DNA of 39,985 nucleotides from Geobacteraceae bacterium GWC2_53_11 (GCA_001802645.1 MGZJ01000077.1:1-39985); one strand, 5' to 3'; positions 1 to 7,380 are shown, numbered from the stretch's first letter. Program-made: numbers and translations. The notes: generated from the letters alone by a model not told the origin.

Positions 1-859
1 GGAGCTCGAGTTCACGCGACAGTTCGGCCAGGAATTCGTCAAGGGGAACAGGATGAACCGCCACGCCTTCACCGCCGACCCGTGAGAAATCGAGCAGGTC
101 GTTTACCAGTTCGTCCCCGAATTTAAGGGCGCTTGCCATGCCGTCGAAATAGCTGCGCTGCTCATCATTCAGGTGCTCTTCCAACTCTTCGCGCAGAAAA
201 TCGGCATAGTTGCGGACGGCCCGGAGAGGGGCGCGCAGGTCGTGGGAAACGACAAAAGCGTATTGCGACAGTTCTTCATTGGTCTCCTGCAGGCTCGTTG
301 CTTTGGCTGCCAGCTCGCTGTGGGCGCGGGTCAGTTCCTCCGTGCGCTGCCGGACGATCTCTTCCAGGTTCTCCTGATGGGTGTGAAGAGCCTCTTCGGC
401 CCGTTTGCGGGCGGTGATGTCCTGAAGTGTTTCAATGGCGCCGAACAGCTCGCCGTCCGCATCCAGAAGCGGCGAGGCGGTAAAGAAGAGCCAGGTGCCG
501 TTTGTCCCCATGTTCGGAAAAAAACCTTCCGCTTCATAACCGCCGGGAATGATGCCGGATTTTTGCCAGAGACCGCCGTAATGGTTGTTGATCTCTTCAG
601 GGCCGGCACCATCGAGCATCAGATCCGCCATGAGCGGTCGCCGGGTCTTGTAAAACGGGGACCAGTGCCGATCGGTGCCGATGACCTCTTGGGCGGCGAG
701 CCCGGTGACACGCTCGCAGGCACGGTTCCAGAAAAGGACCCGGTGTCGGCGATCAATGACAAACGTCGGGATGGAGCTCCCCTCCAGCAAGTGGCATTGC
801 TTTCCCGGCTGCGGAAAACGGCAGAAGGCGATCCCGGCTGTTTGAAGCTCTTGTGTCAT
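1..859 (-). CDS. PAS-domain sensor histidine kinase, C-terminus cut by window edge
   Basis: Reading the minus strand from an ATG at 859 gives an open frame to base 1 (286 codons, no stop), so the protein is truncated at its C-terminal side. Residues about 28-150 look like a PAS domain ending in the usual D-I-T-x-R-K-R-A-E-E junction. Residues about 155-200 are a Glu-rich, probably coiled-coil linker. The HisKA H-box S-H-D-L-R-A-P-L has the phospho-acceptor at His206, followed by a second helix containing NDLLDFSRV. The ATPase domain would lie outside the window. No transmembrane segment is seen in the first 286 residues, so a cytoplasmic kinase is likely. The ligand cannot be inferred. The start is uncertain because the only nearby purine-rich element is a weak GGGGCC. 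The gene is divergent from uvrB, 133 bases away. Confidence 0.85.
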   Translation of the reverse strand, partial: MTQELQTAGIAFCRFPQPGKQCHLLEGSSIPTFVIDRRHRVLFWNRACERVTGLAAQEVIGTDRHWSPFYKTRRPLMADLMLDGAGPEEINNHYGGLWQKSGIIPGGYEAEGFFPNMGTNGTWLFFTASPLLDADGELFGAIETLQDITARKRAEEALHTHQENLEEIVRQRTEELTRAHSELAAKATSLQETNEELSQYAFVVSHDLRAPLRAVRNYADFLREELEEHLNDEQRSYFDGMASALKFGDELVNDLLDFSRVGGEGVAVHPVPLDEFLAELSRELEL

Positions 860-992
860 GCGTGGCCCCGTGCTACCGTACGAAGTAGCAGTAGATCTGG
901 TAATGTAAACAGTTACTTTACCTGCTAATTATGCGAAAATCCATAGTAAAGCTCGGTAAATTTCAAATCGCCGGACACTTTGTGAGCACACG
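860..992. promoter_or_regulatory. Divergent intergenic region, kinase / uvrB
   Basis: This 133-base gap must hold the promoters of both the kinase (minus) and uvrB (plus). It is AT-rich compared with the flanking genes. It contains several copies of a GTAAA/TTTAC word between about 904 and 960; two of them form an inverted pair, GTAAA-7 bases-TTTAC, near 905-921. This could be an operator. I see no clear -35/-10 pair, and no match to a LexA box that I can defend. Confidence 0.3.
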
Positions 993-3029
993 ATGTCTCT
1001 CTTTAATCTGACAACTTCCTACACCCCGCGCGGCGACCAGCCGAACGCAATCGAAGAACTGGTGGCCGGTATCGAGCGTGGCGACAGCCACCAGACGCTG
1101 CTGGGCGTTACCGGCTCGGGCAAAACGTTCACCGTTGCCAATGTCATCGCTCGCACCGGCCGCCCTGCCCTGGTGCTGGCTCCCAATAAAACGCTGGCTG
1201 CGCAGTTGTACGGCGAATTCAAGGAATTGTTCCCGGACAATGCGGTGGAATATTTCGTTTCCTACTACGATTATTACCAGCCGGAAGCCTATATCCCGAC
1301 CAGCGACACCTTCATTGAAAAAGACTCCGCCATTAACGATGAAATCGACAAGATGCGCCATTCGGCGACGCGCAGCCTTCTGACCCGCCGGGATGTCATT
1401 ATTGTTGCCTCGGTTTCCTGTATCTACGGTATCGGCTCACCCGAAGCGTATCAGTCAATGCACATCTTCTTTCACCAGGGGGATGATTTCGGCCGCGACG
1501 AACTACTGCGCAAGCTGATCGAGATTCAATACGAACGCAATGACATGGATTTTCATCGCGGCACCTTCCGGGTGCGGGGGGATGTCATTGAAATATTCCC
1601 TGCCTATGACAGCGAACGGGCTTTGCGGGTGGAGTTCTTTGGTGATGACATTGAGGCCATCAGCGAAATCGACCCGCTGCGGGGCATCGTGTTGCAGAAA
1701 CTGTCCAAATGCGCCATCTACCCGGCTTCGCATTATGTCTCAACCCGCGAAACCCTGGAGCGGGCGGTGGAGCAGATCCGGATCGATCTGGCGGAACGGC
1801 TCGGATATTTCCGCGAACGGAACATGCTGCTGGAAGAGCAGCGCATTGAACAGCGCACCTTTTTTGACATAGAAATGATGGAGGAAATGGGTTTCTGCCA
1901 TGGTATCGAAAATTATTCGCGCTACTTTGACGGACGCCAGTCGGGTGAGGCGCCCTATACCCTGATCGATTATTTCCCGGATGATTTCGTGCTGTTTGTG
2001 GACGAATCCCATATCACCATCCCCCAGACCGGCGCCATGTACCGTGGCGACCGTTCGCGCAAGGAAACCCTGGTCAACTACGGTTTCCGCCTGCCGGCGG
2101 CGCTCGACAACCGTCCGCTCAATTTCCAGGAGTTCCAGGCCCGCATCCGTCAGGCGGTCTATGTCTCGGCAACTCCTGCCGATTATGAGCTTGAGGCGAG
2201 CGGTGGTGTCTTTGTCGAGCAGATCATCCGTCCGACCGGGTTGGTGGATCCGGTGATCGAGGTGCGGCCGGTAACGGCTCCCTCCCCTCAATTAGTCGGG
2301 GAAGAAAGGGGGGGGTACGGCCAGGTGGACGACCTGCTCCATGAGGTGCGGGAAACCGTCGCCCGGGGTGAGCGCGTACTGGTGACGACCCTGACCAAGC
2401 GCATGGCCGAAGAGCTGACCAACTATTATCGCGAACTGGGGGTACGGATCAGGTATCTCCACTCTGACATTGTTACCATCGAGCGGATGCAGATCCTGCG
2501 CGACCTGCGTCTGGGGGAGTTTGACGTGCTGGTCGGGATCAATCTGCTGCGGGAAGGGCTTGACCTTCCGGAAGTGTCTCTGGTGGCCATTCTGGATGCG
2601 GACAAGGAAGGTTTTCTCCGCTCGGAGCGCTCGCTGATCCAGACCTGCGGCCGTGCCGCGCGTAACATCAACGGTCGGGTGCTGATGTACGGCGACAGCA
2701 TTACCCGCTCCATGAAGGCCTGTCTCGATGAAACCGGGCGGCGCCGTGTCAAGCAGCTGGCCTACAATGAAGAACATGGCATTACCCCAGAAACGGTGAA
2801 AAAGAGTTTCAGCAGCATTCTTCAATCGATTGAGGAGAAGGATTACTTCACACCGGGAGGAGTTGCCGAAGCCGGTGAGGAATATCTTGCCCCGAAAGAG
2901 ATCCCGAAACTGGTCAAGAAGCTGCGCAAGGAGATGCTGGCGGCGGCCAAGGAGCTGAACTTCGAGAAGGCCGCGGAGTTGCGCGACCGGGTAAAGAAGC
3001 TGGAGGCAATGGAGCTGGCGTTGCGATGA
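993..3029 (+). CDS. uvrB: UvrABC excinuclease subunit B (UvrB)
   Basis: UvrB is the damage-verifying helicase-like subunit of nucleotide excision repair. It is loaded by UvrA and recruits UvrC. Visible features are Walker A G-V-T-G-S-G-K-T (residues 38-45), the Tyr-rich beta-hairpin [10 protein letters not shown] near 90-100, the DESH helicase motif near 337-340, motif V/VI including [10 protein letters not shown] and QTCGRAARN, and a C-terminal UVR motif ([19 protein letters not shown]) that binds UvrC. The length of 678 aa is slightly long because residues about 428-443 are an insertion between RPV and QVDDLL, positions that are almost adjacent in E. coli UvrB. The inserted DNA looks like a palindromic repeat (see findings). 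First gene of a three-gene operon; its stop overlaps the next start (ATGA). The start has a poor Shine-Dalgarno sequence but matches the family N-terminus. Confidence 0.97.
   Translation: MSLFNLTTSYTPRGDQPNAIEELVAGIERGDSHQTLLGVTGSGKTFTVANVIARTGRPALVLAPNKTLAAQLYGEFKELFPDNAVEYFVSYYDYYQPEAYIPTSDTFIEKDSAINDEIDKMRHSATRSLLTRRDVIIVASVSCIYGIGSPEAYQSMHIFFHQGDDFGRDELLRKLIEIQYERNDMDFHRGTFRVRGDVIEIFPAYDSERALRVEFFGDDIEAISEIDPLRGIVLQKLSKCAIYPASHYVSTRETLERAVEQIRIDLAERLGYFRERNMLLEEQRIEQRTFFDIEMMEEMGFCHGIENYSRYFDGRQSGEAPYTLIDYFPDDFVLFVDESHITIPQTGAMYRGDRSRKETLVNYGFRLPAALDNRPLNFQEFQARIRQAVYVSATPADYELEASGGVFVEQIIRPTGLVDPVIEVRPVTAPSPQLVGEERGGYGQVDDLLHEVRETVARGERVLVTTLTKRMAEELTNYYRELGVRIRYLHSDIVTIERMQILRDLRLGEFDVLVGINLLREGLDLPEVSLVAILDADKEGFLRSERSLIQTCGRAARNINGRVLMYGDSITRSMKACLDETGRRRVKQLAYNEEHGITPETVKKSFSSILQSIEEKDYFTPGGVAEAGEEYLAPKEIPKLVKKLRKEMLAAAKELNFEKAAELRDRVKKLEAMELALR
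2274..2321 (+). repeat. Short palindromic-repeat-like insertion inside uvrB
   Basis: About 45 bases encode residues 428-443, which have no counterpart in E. coli UvrB. The DNA is a C-rich run (CTCCCTCCCC), a short AT spacer, then GGGG and a G-rich run, making an imperfect inverted repeat. C-rich/G-rich palindromes of this style are common as dispersed intergenic repeats in Geobacter-like genomes. The insertion keeps the frame and adds no stop. That it is a mobile repeat is inference; the inserted residues themselves are clear from alignment to memory of the family. Confidence 0.55.
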
Positions 3030-3529
3030 AGCGGTTTCCCGGCGCGACTATGGCCCGCATGTTCAGGGGGTGTGCTGCATGTGCCTGTGTCCTGGTTTTG
3101 AACGGCTGTGCTTCCGGACCACGAGAGCTGTCATTGCCGGCTCTTGACGCATCAGAATCTGTGGCGGGGACCGGAACGGTGAAACTGGGCCTCGGCAGCG
3201 GCAGGCTGACGGCAGAACTTGCCAGCACTCCGCTGCAGGCGGCCACGGGGTTGGCGTTTCGTACCTCCCTGCCTTGGGACCGCGCCATGCTGTTCGTCTA
3301 TTCGGCGCCACATCGGGCGTCTTTTTACATGAAGAATACCTCAATTCCGCTTTCGGGAGCCTATATTGACAGCAACGGCACTGTCCTGGAAATACACGAT
3401 CTGAATCCGGGTAATGAGACGCCGGTTGTCTCCCGCACGAATAACGTGCAGTTCGTGCTGGAAGTGAACTGGGGCTGGTTCCGGATAAACGACGTGACGA
3501 CCGGCAGCCGGGTATTCGTGGAAAGATGA
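3026..3529 (+). CDS. DUF192-family lipoprotein
   Basis: A 167-aa protein with a lipoprotein signal: hydrophobic segment then lipobox L-N-G-C with lipidated Cys28. Residues about 50-165 match the DUF192 fold: a [10 protein letters not shown] motif, then [17 protein letters not shown], and the terminal region [20 protein letters not shown]. The family is small, secreted or periplasmic, and of unknown function. Its start ATG overlaps the uvrB stop and its stop overlaps the next start, so all three are probably translationally coupled. A shorter start at 3050 would give a more typical signal peptide but lacks a Shine-Dalgarno sequence. The link with DNA repair is positional only. Confidence 0.88.
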   Translation: MKRFPGATMARMFRGCAACACVLVLNGCASGPRELSLPALDASESVAGTGTVKLGLGSGRLTAELASTPLQAATGLAFRTSLPWDRAMLFVYSAPHRASFYMKNTSIPLSGAYIDSNGTVLEIHDLNPGNETPVVSRTNNVQFVLEVNWGWFRINDVTTGSRVFVER

Positions 3530-4416
3530 ATTGCGACCCTCTTGATCCGGCCGGACTGACCGGGCTGTACCACGAATCCGGCAGTGTTATGCCTGAAATC
3601 GTTGCCGCTTTCCGCGCCATGATCCTGGCCTATTACCGCGCCAACTCCCGTCCGATGCTGTGGCGCGAAACCCGCGATCCCTATGCCATCCTGATTTCTG
3701 AAGTCATGCTTCAGCAGACCCAGGTGGCGCGGGTCATGGTCAAGTACACCGAATTTTTGATAGCATTTCCCGGACTGAAAGAACTGGCCGCCGCCCCGCT
3801 CCCCGATGTGCTGCGCATATGGCAGGGGCTCGGTTACAACCGCCGTGCGCTGGCTCTCAAGCGATGTGCCGAGGTGGTTGTCGAACAGCATGAGGGCCGG
3901 TTTCCCGCAACCGTAAGCGAGTTGGAGTTGCTGCCGGGGATTGGCCCCTACACGGCCCGGGCAGTTGCCGCATTTGCGTTTGATGTTGCCGAGCCGCTGA
4001 TTGAGACTAATGTAAGGACGGTTTTTTTGCACTGGTTTTTCCATGATCACGAAATGGTCAGCGATGCCCGGATTCTCCCTCTGGTAGAAGCGACGCTGGA
4101 CCGGGATAATCCGCGCGAATGGTATTACGCCGTGATGGATTACGGCGTAATGCTCAAGCAGAAGTATCCCAATCCGGGGCGGCGCAGCAGGCATCACGTG
4201 CGGCAGAGCCGCTTTGAGGGCTCAAACCGGCAGCTGCGCAGCCGGCTGCTGCGCGAGATCATGGCGGAACCGGGAATTGTGCTGATGGATATGGTAACCA
4301 GGTTGACGGCCGATCAGGATGCGGTTGAACGCAATCTGGAAGCTATGCAGCGGGAAGGGTTGCTGGAAAAACGGGGATCGGGATATTGTGTCCAGGGAGA
4401 AAACAAGCGGGGGTAG
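3526..4416 (+). CDS. MutY-like HhH-GPD DNA glycosylase without Fe-S cysteines
   Basis: A 296-aa member of the helix-hairpin-helix/GPD glycosylase superfamily. The N-terminal catalytic-domain signature SEVMLQQTQV is that of MutY, with Glu59 at the position of MutY's catalytic Glu37. The HhH motif LPGIGPYTA is at 136-144. At the expected catalytic Asp (MutY D138, motif LDGNV) the sequence reads IETNV, giving Glu160. The four-cysteine [4Fe-4S] loop that follows in MutY/EndoIII is absent: after DYGVML comes a basic stretch KQKYPNPGRRSRHH with no Cys. Residues about 235-290 look like a winged-helix domain instead of the Nudix-like MutY C-terminus. It probably excises a mispaired or damaged base; the substrate is uncertain. 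It is coupled to the DUF192 gene by an ATGA overlap. Confidence 0.8.
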   Translation: MNCDPLDPAGLTGLYHESGSVMPEIVAAFRAMILAYYRANSRPMLWRETRDPYAILISEVMLQQTQVARVMVKYTEFLIAFPGLKELAAAPLPDVLRIWQGLGYNRRALALKRCAEVVVEQHEGRFPATVSELELLPGIGPYTARAVAAFAFDVAEPLIETNVRTVFLHWFFHDHEMVSDARILPLVEATLDRDNPREWYYAVMDYGVMLKQKYPNPGRRSRHHVRQSRFEGSNRQLRSRLLREIMAEPGIVLMDMVTRLTADQDAVERNLEAMQREGLLEKRGSGYCVQGENKRG

Positions 4417-4438
4417 CGCTGATGCGCTACCCCCGCTT
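4405..4438. terminator. Perfect 15-bp hairpin between convergent genes
   Basis: Arms 4405-4419 and 4424-4438 pair perfectly around a TGAT loop and contain a run of five G/C pairs. The stop codon of the glycosylase gene (4414-4416) lies within the left arm. On the minus strand the hairpin is followed by GTTTTC, so it best fits termination of the cytochrome gene coming from the right; on the plus strand there is no clear U-run. Confidence 0.75.
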
Positions 4439-4461
4439 GGTATAACCGTGTGGCTTACCGC

Positions 4462-4740
4462 TTATTTCTTGTGGCACTCTTTGCAGCCGACCGGCCCTTT
4501 TTTCATTTCGGAGTGGCAGCCTTTGCAGGTTTTGTGAGCCCAGTCCTTGTTCATTTCAGCAATTTTGCCAGGACCTTTTTCGTGGCATTTTTTGCAATCT
4601 TTCAACTGCTCCTGATGGTTTTTGTGGTTGAATGATACCTTGCCCATGGATGCAGGCAGTTCGATTACGTCGGCTGCGAAGGCTGCTCCGGCAAATGCGG
4701 TGATGGCAAGCATTGCTACTACGGCACTGATCTTTTTCAT
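4462..4740 (-). CDS. ppcA: Periplasmic triheme cytochrome c7, PpcA family
   Basis: A 92-aa preprotein with a Sec signal peptide ending AFA|AD (cleavage after Ala22), giving a 70-aa mature protein. Three CxxCH heme motifs, C49-H53, C72-H76 and C86-H90, plus conserved His39, His42 and His69 as likely sixth axial ligands, match the PpcA-E family of Geobacter. The KKCHEKGPGKI, CKGCH-EMKKGP and C-ECHKK segments are characteristic. These proteins carry electrons across the periplasm between inner-membrane quinol oxidation and outer-membrane cytochrome conduits during metal or electrode respiration. The Shine-Dalgarno AAGGAG is well placed. The family and function are firm; which paralogue (A to E) it corresponds to cannot be decided here. 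Confidence 0.93.
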   Translation of the reverse strand: MKKISAVVAMLAITAFAGAAFAADVIELPASMGKVSFNHKNHQEQLKDCKKCHEKGPGKIAEMNKDWAHKTCKGCHSEMKKGPVGCKECHKK

Positions 4741-5070
4741 CTGATATTCTCCTTGTTGGTTTGTTACTGCGCTATGACGCAGACGTGTTCATGATCAACT
4801 TGTGTAACGATGCCAATCATTTAGCATATTGAGTGCCAATCTGCAAGTATAAATGTAACCTGTTGATATCGTTGGGTAGCGGTGCGGGTAGGCCAATCGT
4901 AATAACATGTTGTATACCGCAATTGAGGCATGAATGATATTTTTTGAAGCATGCGGAGTTTTGAAAGAGCTTGCCATACCGCCCATCTCTTAGTAAGTTA
5001 ACCGGTGCTTCCGATTGTCGGGGTTACGCAGACGTATGAATGCAAAATTAACTGAGGAGGACGTCACGCT
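4741..5070. other. Divergent intergenic region, cytochrome / gspG
   Basis: 330 bases without a convincing gene. The left part holds the minus-strand sigma-54 element at 4822-4840. The right end has the strong ribosome site of gspG (GAGGAGG near 5054). A 63-codon minus-strand frame at 4795-4986 has no Shine-Dalgarno and no recognisable features, so I do not call it. I find no clear promoter for gspG. Confidence 0.5.
4822..4840 (-). promoter_or_regulatory. Sigma-54 (-24/-12) promoter candidate for the cytochrome
   Basis: On the minus strand, TTGGCAC is followed by five bases and ATGCT, with exactly ten bases between the invariant GG (4837-4836) and GC (4825-4824). This is a near-consensus RpoN promoter. 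Transcription would start near 4812, about 70 bases before the cytochrome ATG. Confidence 0.65.
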
Positions 5071-5511
5071 ATGCAGCTGGTACACAACAAAAAGGGCTTT
5101 ACGTTGATAGAAATAATGGTGGTAATTGTCATTCTGGCACTGCTGGCGGCGCTGGTCGGTCCGAAGCTGATGGGGCGAACGGATGATGCCAAGATTACCG
5201 ATGCACGGGTACAGATCAAAAATATCGAGACAGCTCTTAAACTGTACAAGCTGGATAACGGAAATTATCCGACAACCGAGCAGGGACTCGGCGCACTGAT
5301 TACCAAGCCGACGGTGGGTGTGATCCCGAAAGGCTACAAGGATGGCGGCTACCTGGAGAGCAAGAAGGTTCCCAAGGATCCGTGGGGCAGTGACTACCTG
5401 TATATTTCCCCCGGTGAGCATGGCGATTACGATCTTTTCTCTTACGGCTCCGACGGGGTCAAGGGTGGCGAGGGGAAGAACGGTGATATTGCCAGTTGGG
5501 ATACCAAGTAA
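5071..5511 (+). CDS. gspG: Type II secretion major pseudopilin GspG
   Basis: A 146-aa protein with a type III (prepilin) leader: KKG|FTLIE with cleavage after Gly9, conserved Glu14 (mature position 5), and a hydrophobic helix to about residue 30. The globular part has the GspG signature [11 protein letters not shown], then [30 protein letters not shown], the calcium-binding region of major pseudopilins. GspG polymerises into the type II secretion pseudopilus that pushes substrates through the outer-membrane secretin. No other gsp gene is nearby, so it is an orphan and must work with a system encoded elsewhere. Geobacter is known to have an atypical type II system with a pseudopilin (OxpG) needed for insoluble Fe(III) oxide reduction; identity with OxpG is a guess. 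It is monocistronic, ended by its own terminator. Confidence 0.92.
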   Translation: MQLVHNKKGFTLIEIMVVIVILALLAALVGPKLMGRTDDAKITDARVQIKNIETALKLYKLDNGNYPTTEQGLGALITKPTVGVIPKGYKDGGYLESKKVPKDPWGSDYLYISPGEHGDYDLFSYGSDGVKGGEGKNGDIASWDTK

Positions 5512-5548
5512 GACTAGTTTGCATACGGATTGATATTAATTTCTGGCA

Positions 5549-5587
5549 AGACCTCCGGGGTTATAAGACCCCGGAGGTCTGTTTTAT
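5549..5587 (+). terminator. Rho-independent terminator after gspG
   Basis: A perfect 13-bp stem (5549-5561 with 5568-5580, core ACCTCCGGGG) with a six-base loop, followed by GTTTTATT. It closes gspG and separates it from the next gene. Confidence 0.85.
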
Positions 5588-5610
5588 TGGTTCAACTAAA
5601 GGGAATGCTT

Positions 5611-5940
5611 ATGGAAATTGTAATCGCGATCTTTGTCCTTGTAGGTGGTTCCATTGCCTTTTCCGCCTGGAAGAAAAACAAATCATCCGGCAGTTCGCCG
5701 GCTGTTGCCGGATACGATGACTCCGAGAGCGACTGCTCTGTCCGTACCTGTCTTGCCTGCGGTCATGAGGGTGAGATGAAAACGTGGATAAAACATTATA
5801 CCCCTCCCAAATTGGTCCTCATCGCCGGTTTTGTGCTTGGCTACCTGCCCGGTTTGATCTTTCTTGTTTTCTACTGGGGTAAATACAAATGCCCAAAATG
5901 CGGAGCCGTTGGTAAAAACCGGCAGGTAACTTCTCCGTAG
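5611..5940 (+). CDS. Small membrane protein with zinc-ribbon motifs, unknown function
   Basis: A 109-aa protein. The start at 5611 is chosen because AAAGGGA precedes it at good spacing; an in-frame extension to 5530 would run through the gspG terminator. Two transmembrane segments are seen, about residues 3-20 and 68-90. Two CxxC pairs, C47-L-A-C50-G-H and C94-P-K-C97-G-A, are likely to form one zinc ribbon split by the second membrane segment, so both pairs must face the same side. I do not recognise a named family. The frame ends at 5940 with no obvious terminator. Confidence 0.65.
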   Translation: MEIVIAIFVLVGGSIAFSAWKKNKSSGSSPAVAGYDDSESDCSVRTCLACGHEGEMKTWIKHYTPPKLVLIAGFVLGYLPGLIFLVFYWGKYKCPKCGAVGKNRQVTSP

Positions 5941-6282
5941 GCTGCACCATACGAACATTCTCCCTCAGTCTCTTTTCATGCATCTCCTCCCTTGGTATAT
6001 ATTTTCCATACACCCATACTTTTTGTGTTTGTGCATGCAACAGACCGTAATTACAGCAAGTTTAGTGTTGTGGCCATTGGCTGGATAGTATTGCATTTTC
6101 ATGCAGTACTACGGAGACCGTTCCCGGCAGGCCTGTTTATATGCAGAGTGTTATGAAATAAACGTAGTGTTATCAGTGGGTTAATTGTGGTGATAAAACA
6201 AAAGAGAGTTTTGGCATTTGCAGTGCACTACTAAAGACAACAACACTTAAATTTCACCACCAACGAATAAAAGGAGGACGTC
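5941..6282. other. Structured leader/promoter region of the 75-aa membrane protein
   Basis: 342 bases with no credible coding frame. It contains a 10-bp hairpin (6087-6096 with 6101-6110, TTTC loop, one G-U pair), an inverted pair TGTTATCA (6168-6175) / TGATAAAACA (6191-6200), a sigma-54-like promoter at 6211-6227, and a strong ribosome site AAGGAGG just before 6283. The words GGAGGACGTCA before the start are also found before gspG. Confidence 0.5.
6211..6227 (+). promoter_or_regulatory. Sigma-54 (-24/-12) promoter candidate
   Basis: TTGGCAT then five bases then GTGCA, with the invariant GG and GC separated by ten bases. It lies about 56 bases before the start codon at 6283. The inverted pair at 6168-6200 ends only about 10 bases upstream of it and could be an operator, although enhancer sites usually lie further away. 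Confidence 0.5.
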
Positions 6283-6510
6283 ATGAGAGCACTAGCTACG
6301 TTAATGGGAATCCTGGCCCCGGTAACAGCATGGGCAGCAACAGGAGTACGGGAAGATGCAAGCGGGTTGTTTGTCTGGATATTCCTCGGGTTTTGCGCAC
6401 TGATAGTCGTCGCACAGGTAGTCCCGGCACTCTTGCTGATGACCGGAATGGTAAAGGGCGTTGTGAGTGTCGTGAAAGAGGAATTAACTACAGCCAAAGC
6501 CAAAAACTAG
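6283..6510 (+). CDS. Small exported membrane protein, 75 aa, unknown function
   Basis: Residues 1-19 form a signal peptide ending AWA|A. A single hydrophobic helix spans about residues 29-55 (VWIFLGFCALIVVAQ and following), and the tail is basic and Lys-rich (VKEELTTAKAKN). It has an excellent ribosome site (AAGGAGG), its own sigma-54-like promoter and its own terminator, so it is a real, separately controlled gene although very short. The layout resembles small hypothetical membrane proteins seen in other Geobacter genomes, but no function is known to me. Confidence 0.75.
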   Translation: MRALATLMGILAPVTAWAATGVREDASGLFVWIFLGFCALIVVAQVVPALLLMTGMVKGVVSVVKEELTTAKAKN

Positions 6511-6539
6511 AAGGGGGGAAAGATGAACTATGAACGCGA

Positions 6540-6577
6540 GTAGAAAGGCCGTCTTTGGGTGGCCTTTCTACGTTTTG
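6540..6577 (+). terminator. Rho-independent terminator after the 75-aa gene
   Basis: An 11-bp perfect stem (6540-6550 with 6561-6571, GTAGAAAGGCC) with a ten-base loop, then GTTTTG. Confidence 0.75.
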
Positions 6578-6617
6578 TAATGTATACATCGAAAAGCAAA
6601 TACTTATTGGAAGAGGA

Positions 6618-7115
6618 ATGTCCTTGGATTCTACTATTGTTGCCGCTCGCCGCTCCGCAGAGGAGCAGGCTCGTCTTGAAGCAATGTTCCTTGATGTTTT
6701 TGAGCATCGCTTCAACTTTAATGAACTTGTCGGCCTGAGAATCGATTCTTTTGATCCCGAAGCGCCTCGTATATCGTTTGATATGCGTCCGGAGCTGGTC
6801 GGCAGCTATATGCATAACCGCCTCCACGGCGGCGTCATTGCCACGGCTTTGGATACGGTTGGCGGTTTTGCCGTTGTCGTGGCTGTTGCCGAAAAACATG
6901 CACATGAAGCGGCAGAGCAGATCGTCACCCGTTTTGGCCGCTTCGGTACCATTGACTTGCGGGTAGATTACCTGAACCAGGGGATTGGCCGCAGCTTCCA
7001 CGCCAGCGCGAAAGTGATGCGCCTGGGTGGCCGTATTGCTTCCGTGCAGATGGAATTGAAAAATGAAACCGGATTGCTGATCGCGACCGGCGCGGCGGCG
7101 TATATCGTCAGCTGA
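6618..7115 (+). CDS. Hotdog-fold acyl-CoA thioesterase, YigI/PaaI-like
   Basis: A 165-aa single hotdog-fold protein. The start at 6618 follows GGAAGAGG; an in-frame extension to 6555 overlaps the preceding terminator. Residues 69-79 (LHGGVIATALD) are the HGG motif on the hotdog helix, and GTIDLRVDYLNQGIGRSF at 110-127 matches E. coli YigI almost word for word. The C-terminal AAAYIVS is also typical. Proteins of this family hydrolyse medium- or long-chain acyl-CoA thioesters in the cytoplasm. The N-terminal helix (residues 1-30) is slightly longer than in YigI. It is monocistronic; the in vivo substrate is not evident. Confidence 0.85.
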   Translation: MSLDSTIVAARRSAEEQARLEAMFLDVFEHRFNFNELVGLRIDSFDPEAPRISFDMRPELVGSYMHNRLHGGVIATALDTVGGFAVVVAVAEKHAHEAAEQIVTRFGRFGTIDLRVDYLNQGIGRSFHASAKVMRLGGRIASVQMELKNETGLLIATGAAAYIVS

Positions 7116-7173
7116 TTCATTTACACCCGCCGCAGGGTACGATCGGTAGCGCAGGTATCGTACAGTAATCATT

Positions 7174-7212
7174 ACAAAAGGGGGGTGGCTGGCACACAGT
7201 TATCCCCTTTGT
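7174..7212 (+). terminator. Possible terminator after the thioesterase gene
   Basis: ACAAAAGGGG (7174-7183) pairs with CCCCTTTGT (7204-7212) with one bulge and a 20-base loop, followed by GTTTC. The long loop makes it weak. A second inverted pair, GTACGAT/ATCGTAC (7137-7163), lies just upstream. Confidence 0.35.
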
Positions 7213-7260
7213 GTTTCATCAACCGGTTCGTCATCATGCAATTTTATTTACACATTATAG

Positions 7261-7288
7261 TTGATATTTTGTGAATCTGCGCTATAGT
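7261..7288 (+). promoter_or_regulatory. Sigma-70-type promoter of ppdK
   Basis: TTGATA (7261-7266) and TATAGT (7283-7288) are separated by 16 bases in an AT-rich stretch. This predicts a leader of about 85 bases before ppdK, whose ribosome site is GAGGAGG. Confidence 0.55.
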
Positions 7289-7380
7289 CTGGTCCTCTAA
7301 GCTATTATTTTCATTATGAATAAATGTTTTTAGTGCACATAAAGCAAACGCACGTATCTTGAACACGAGGAGGCAGTAAG

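Noticed and set aside
173-928. 251-codon plus-strand frame at the left edge
   Set aside because: The opposite strand encodes a clear PAS/HisKA kinase through this region, so this is a shadow frame.
3361-4197. 278-codon minus-strand frame
   Set aside because: Opposite the DUF192 and MutY-like genes, which have the family motifs and coupled starts.
4795-4986. 63-codon minus-strand frame between the cytochrome and gspG
   Set aside because: No ribosome site, odd composition, and it overlaps the sigma-54 promoter candidate.
4860-6282. Cyclic-dinucleotide (GEMM-type) riboswitch near the cytochrome or small membrane protein
   Set aside because: Such switches are common in Geobacter, but I find no conserved GEMM core words in these leaders.
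7190-7207. TGGCAC resembling a -24 element upstream of ppdK
   Set aside because: The -12 side has no GC at the required spacing.
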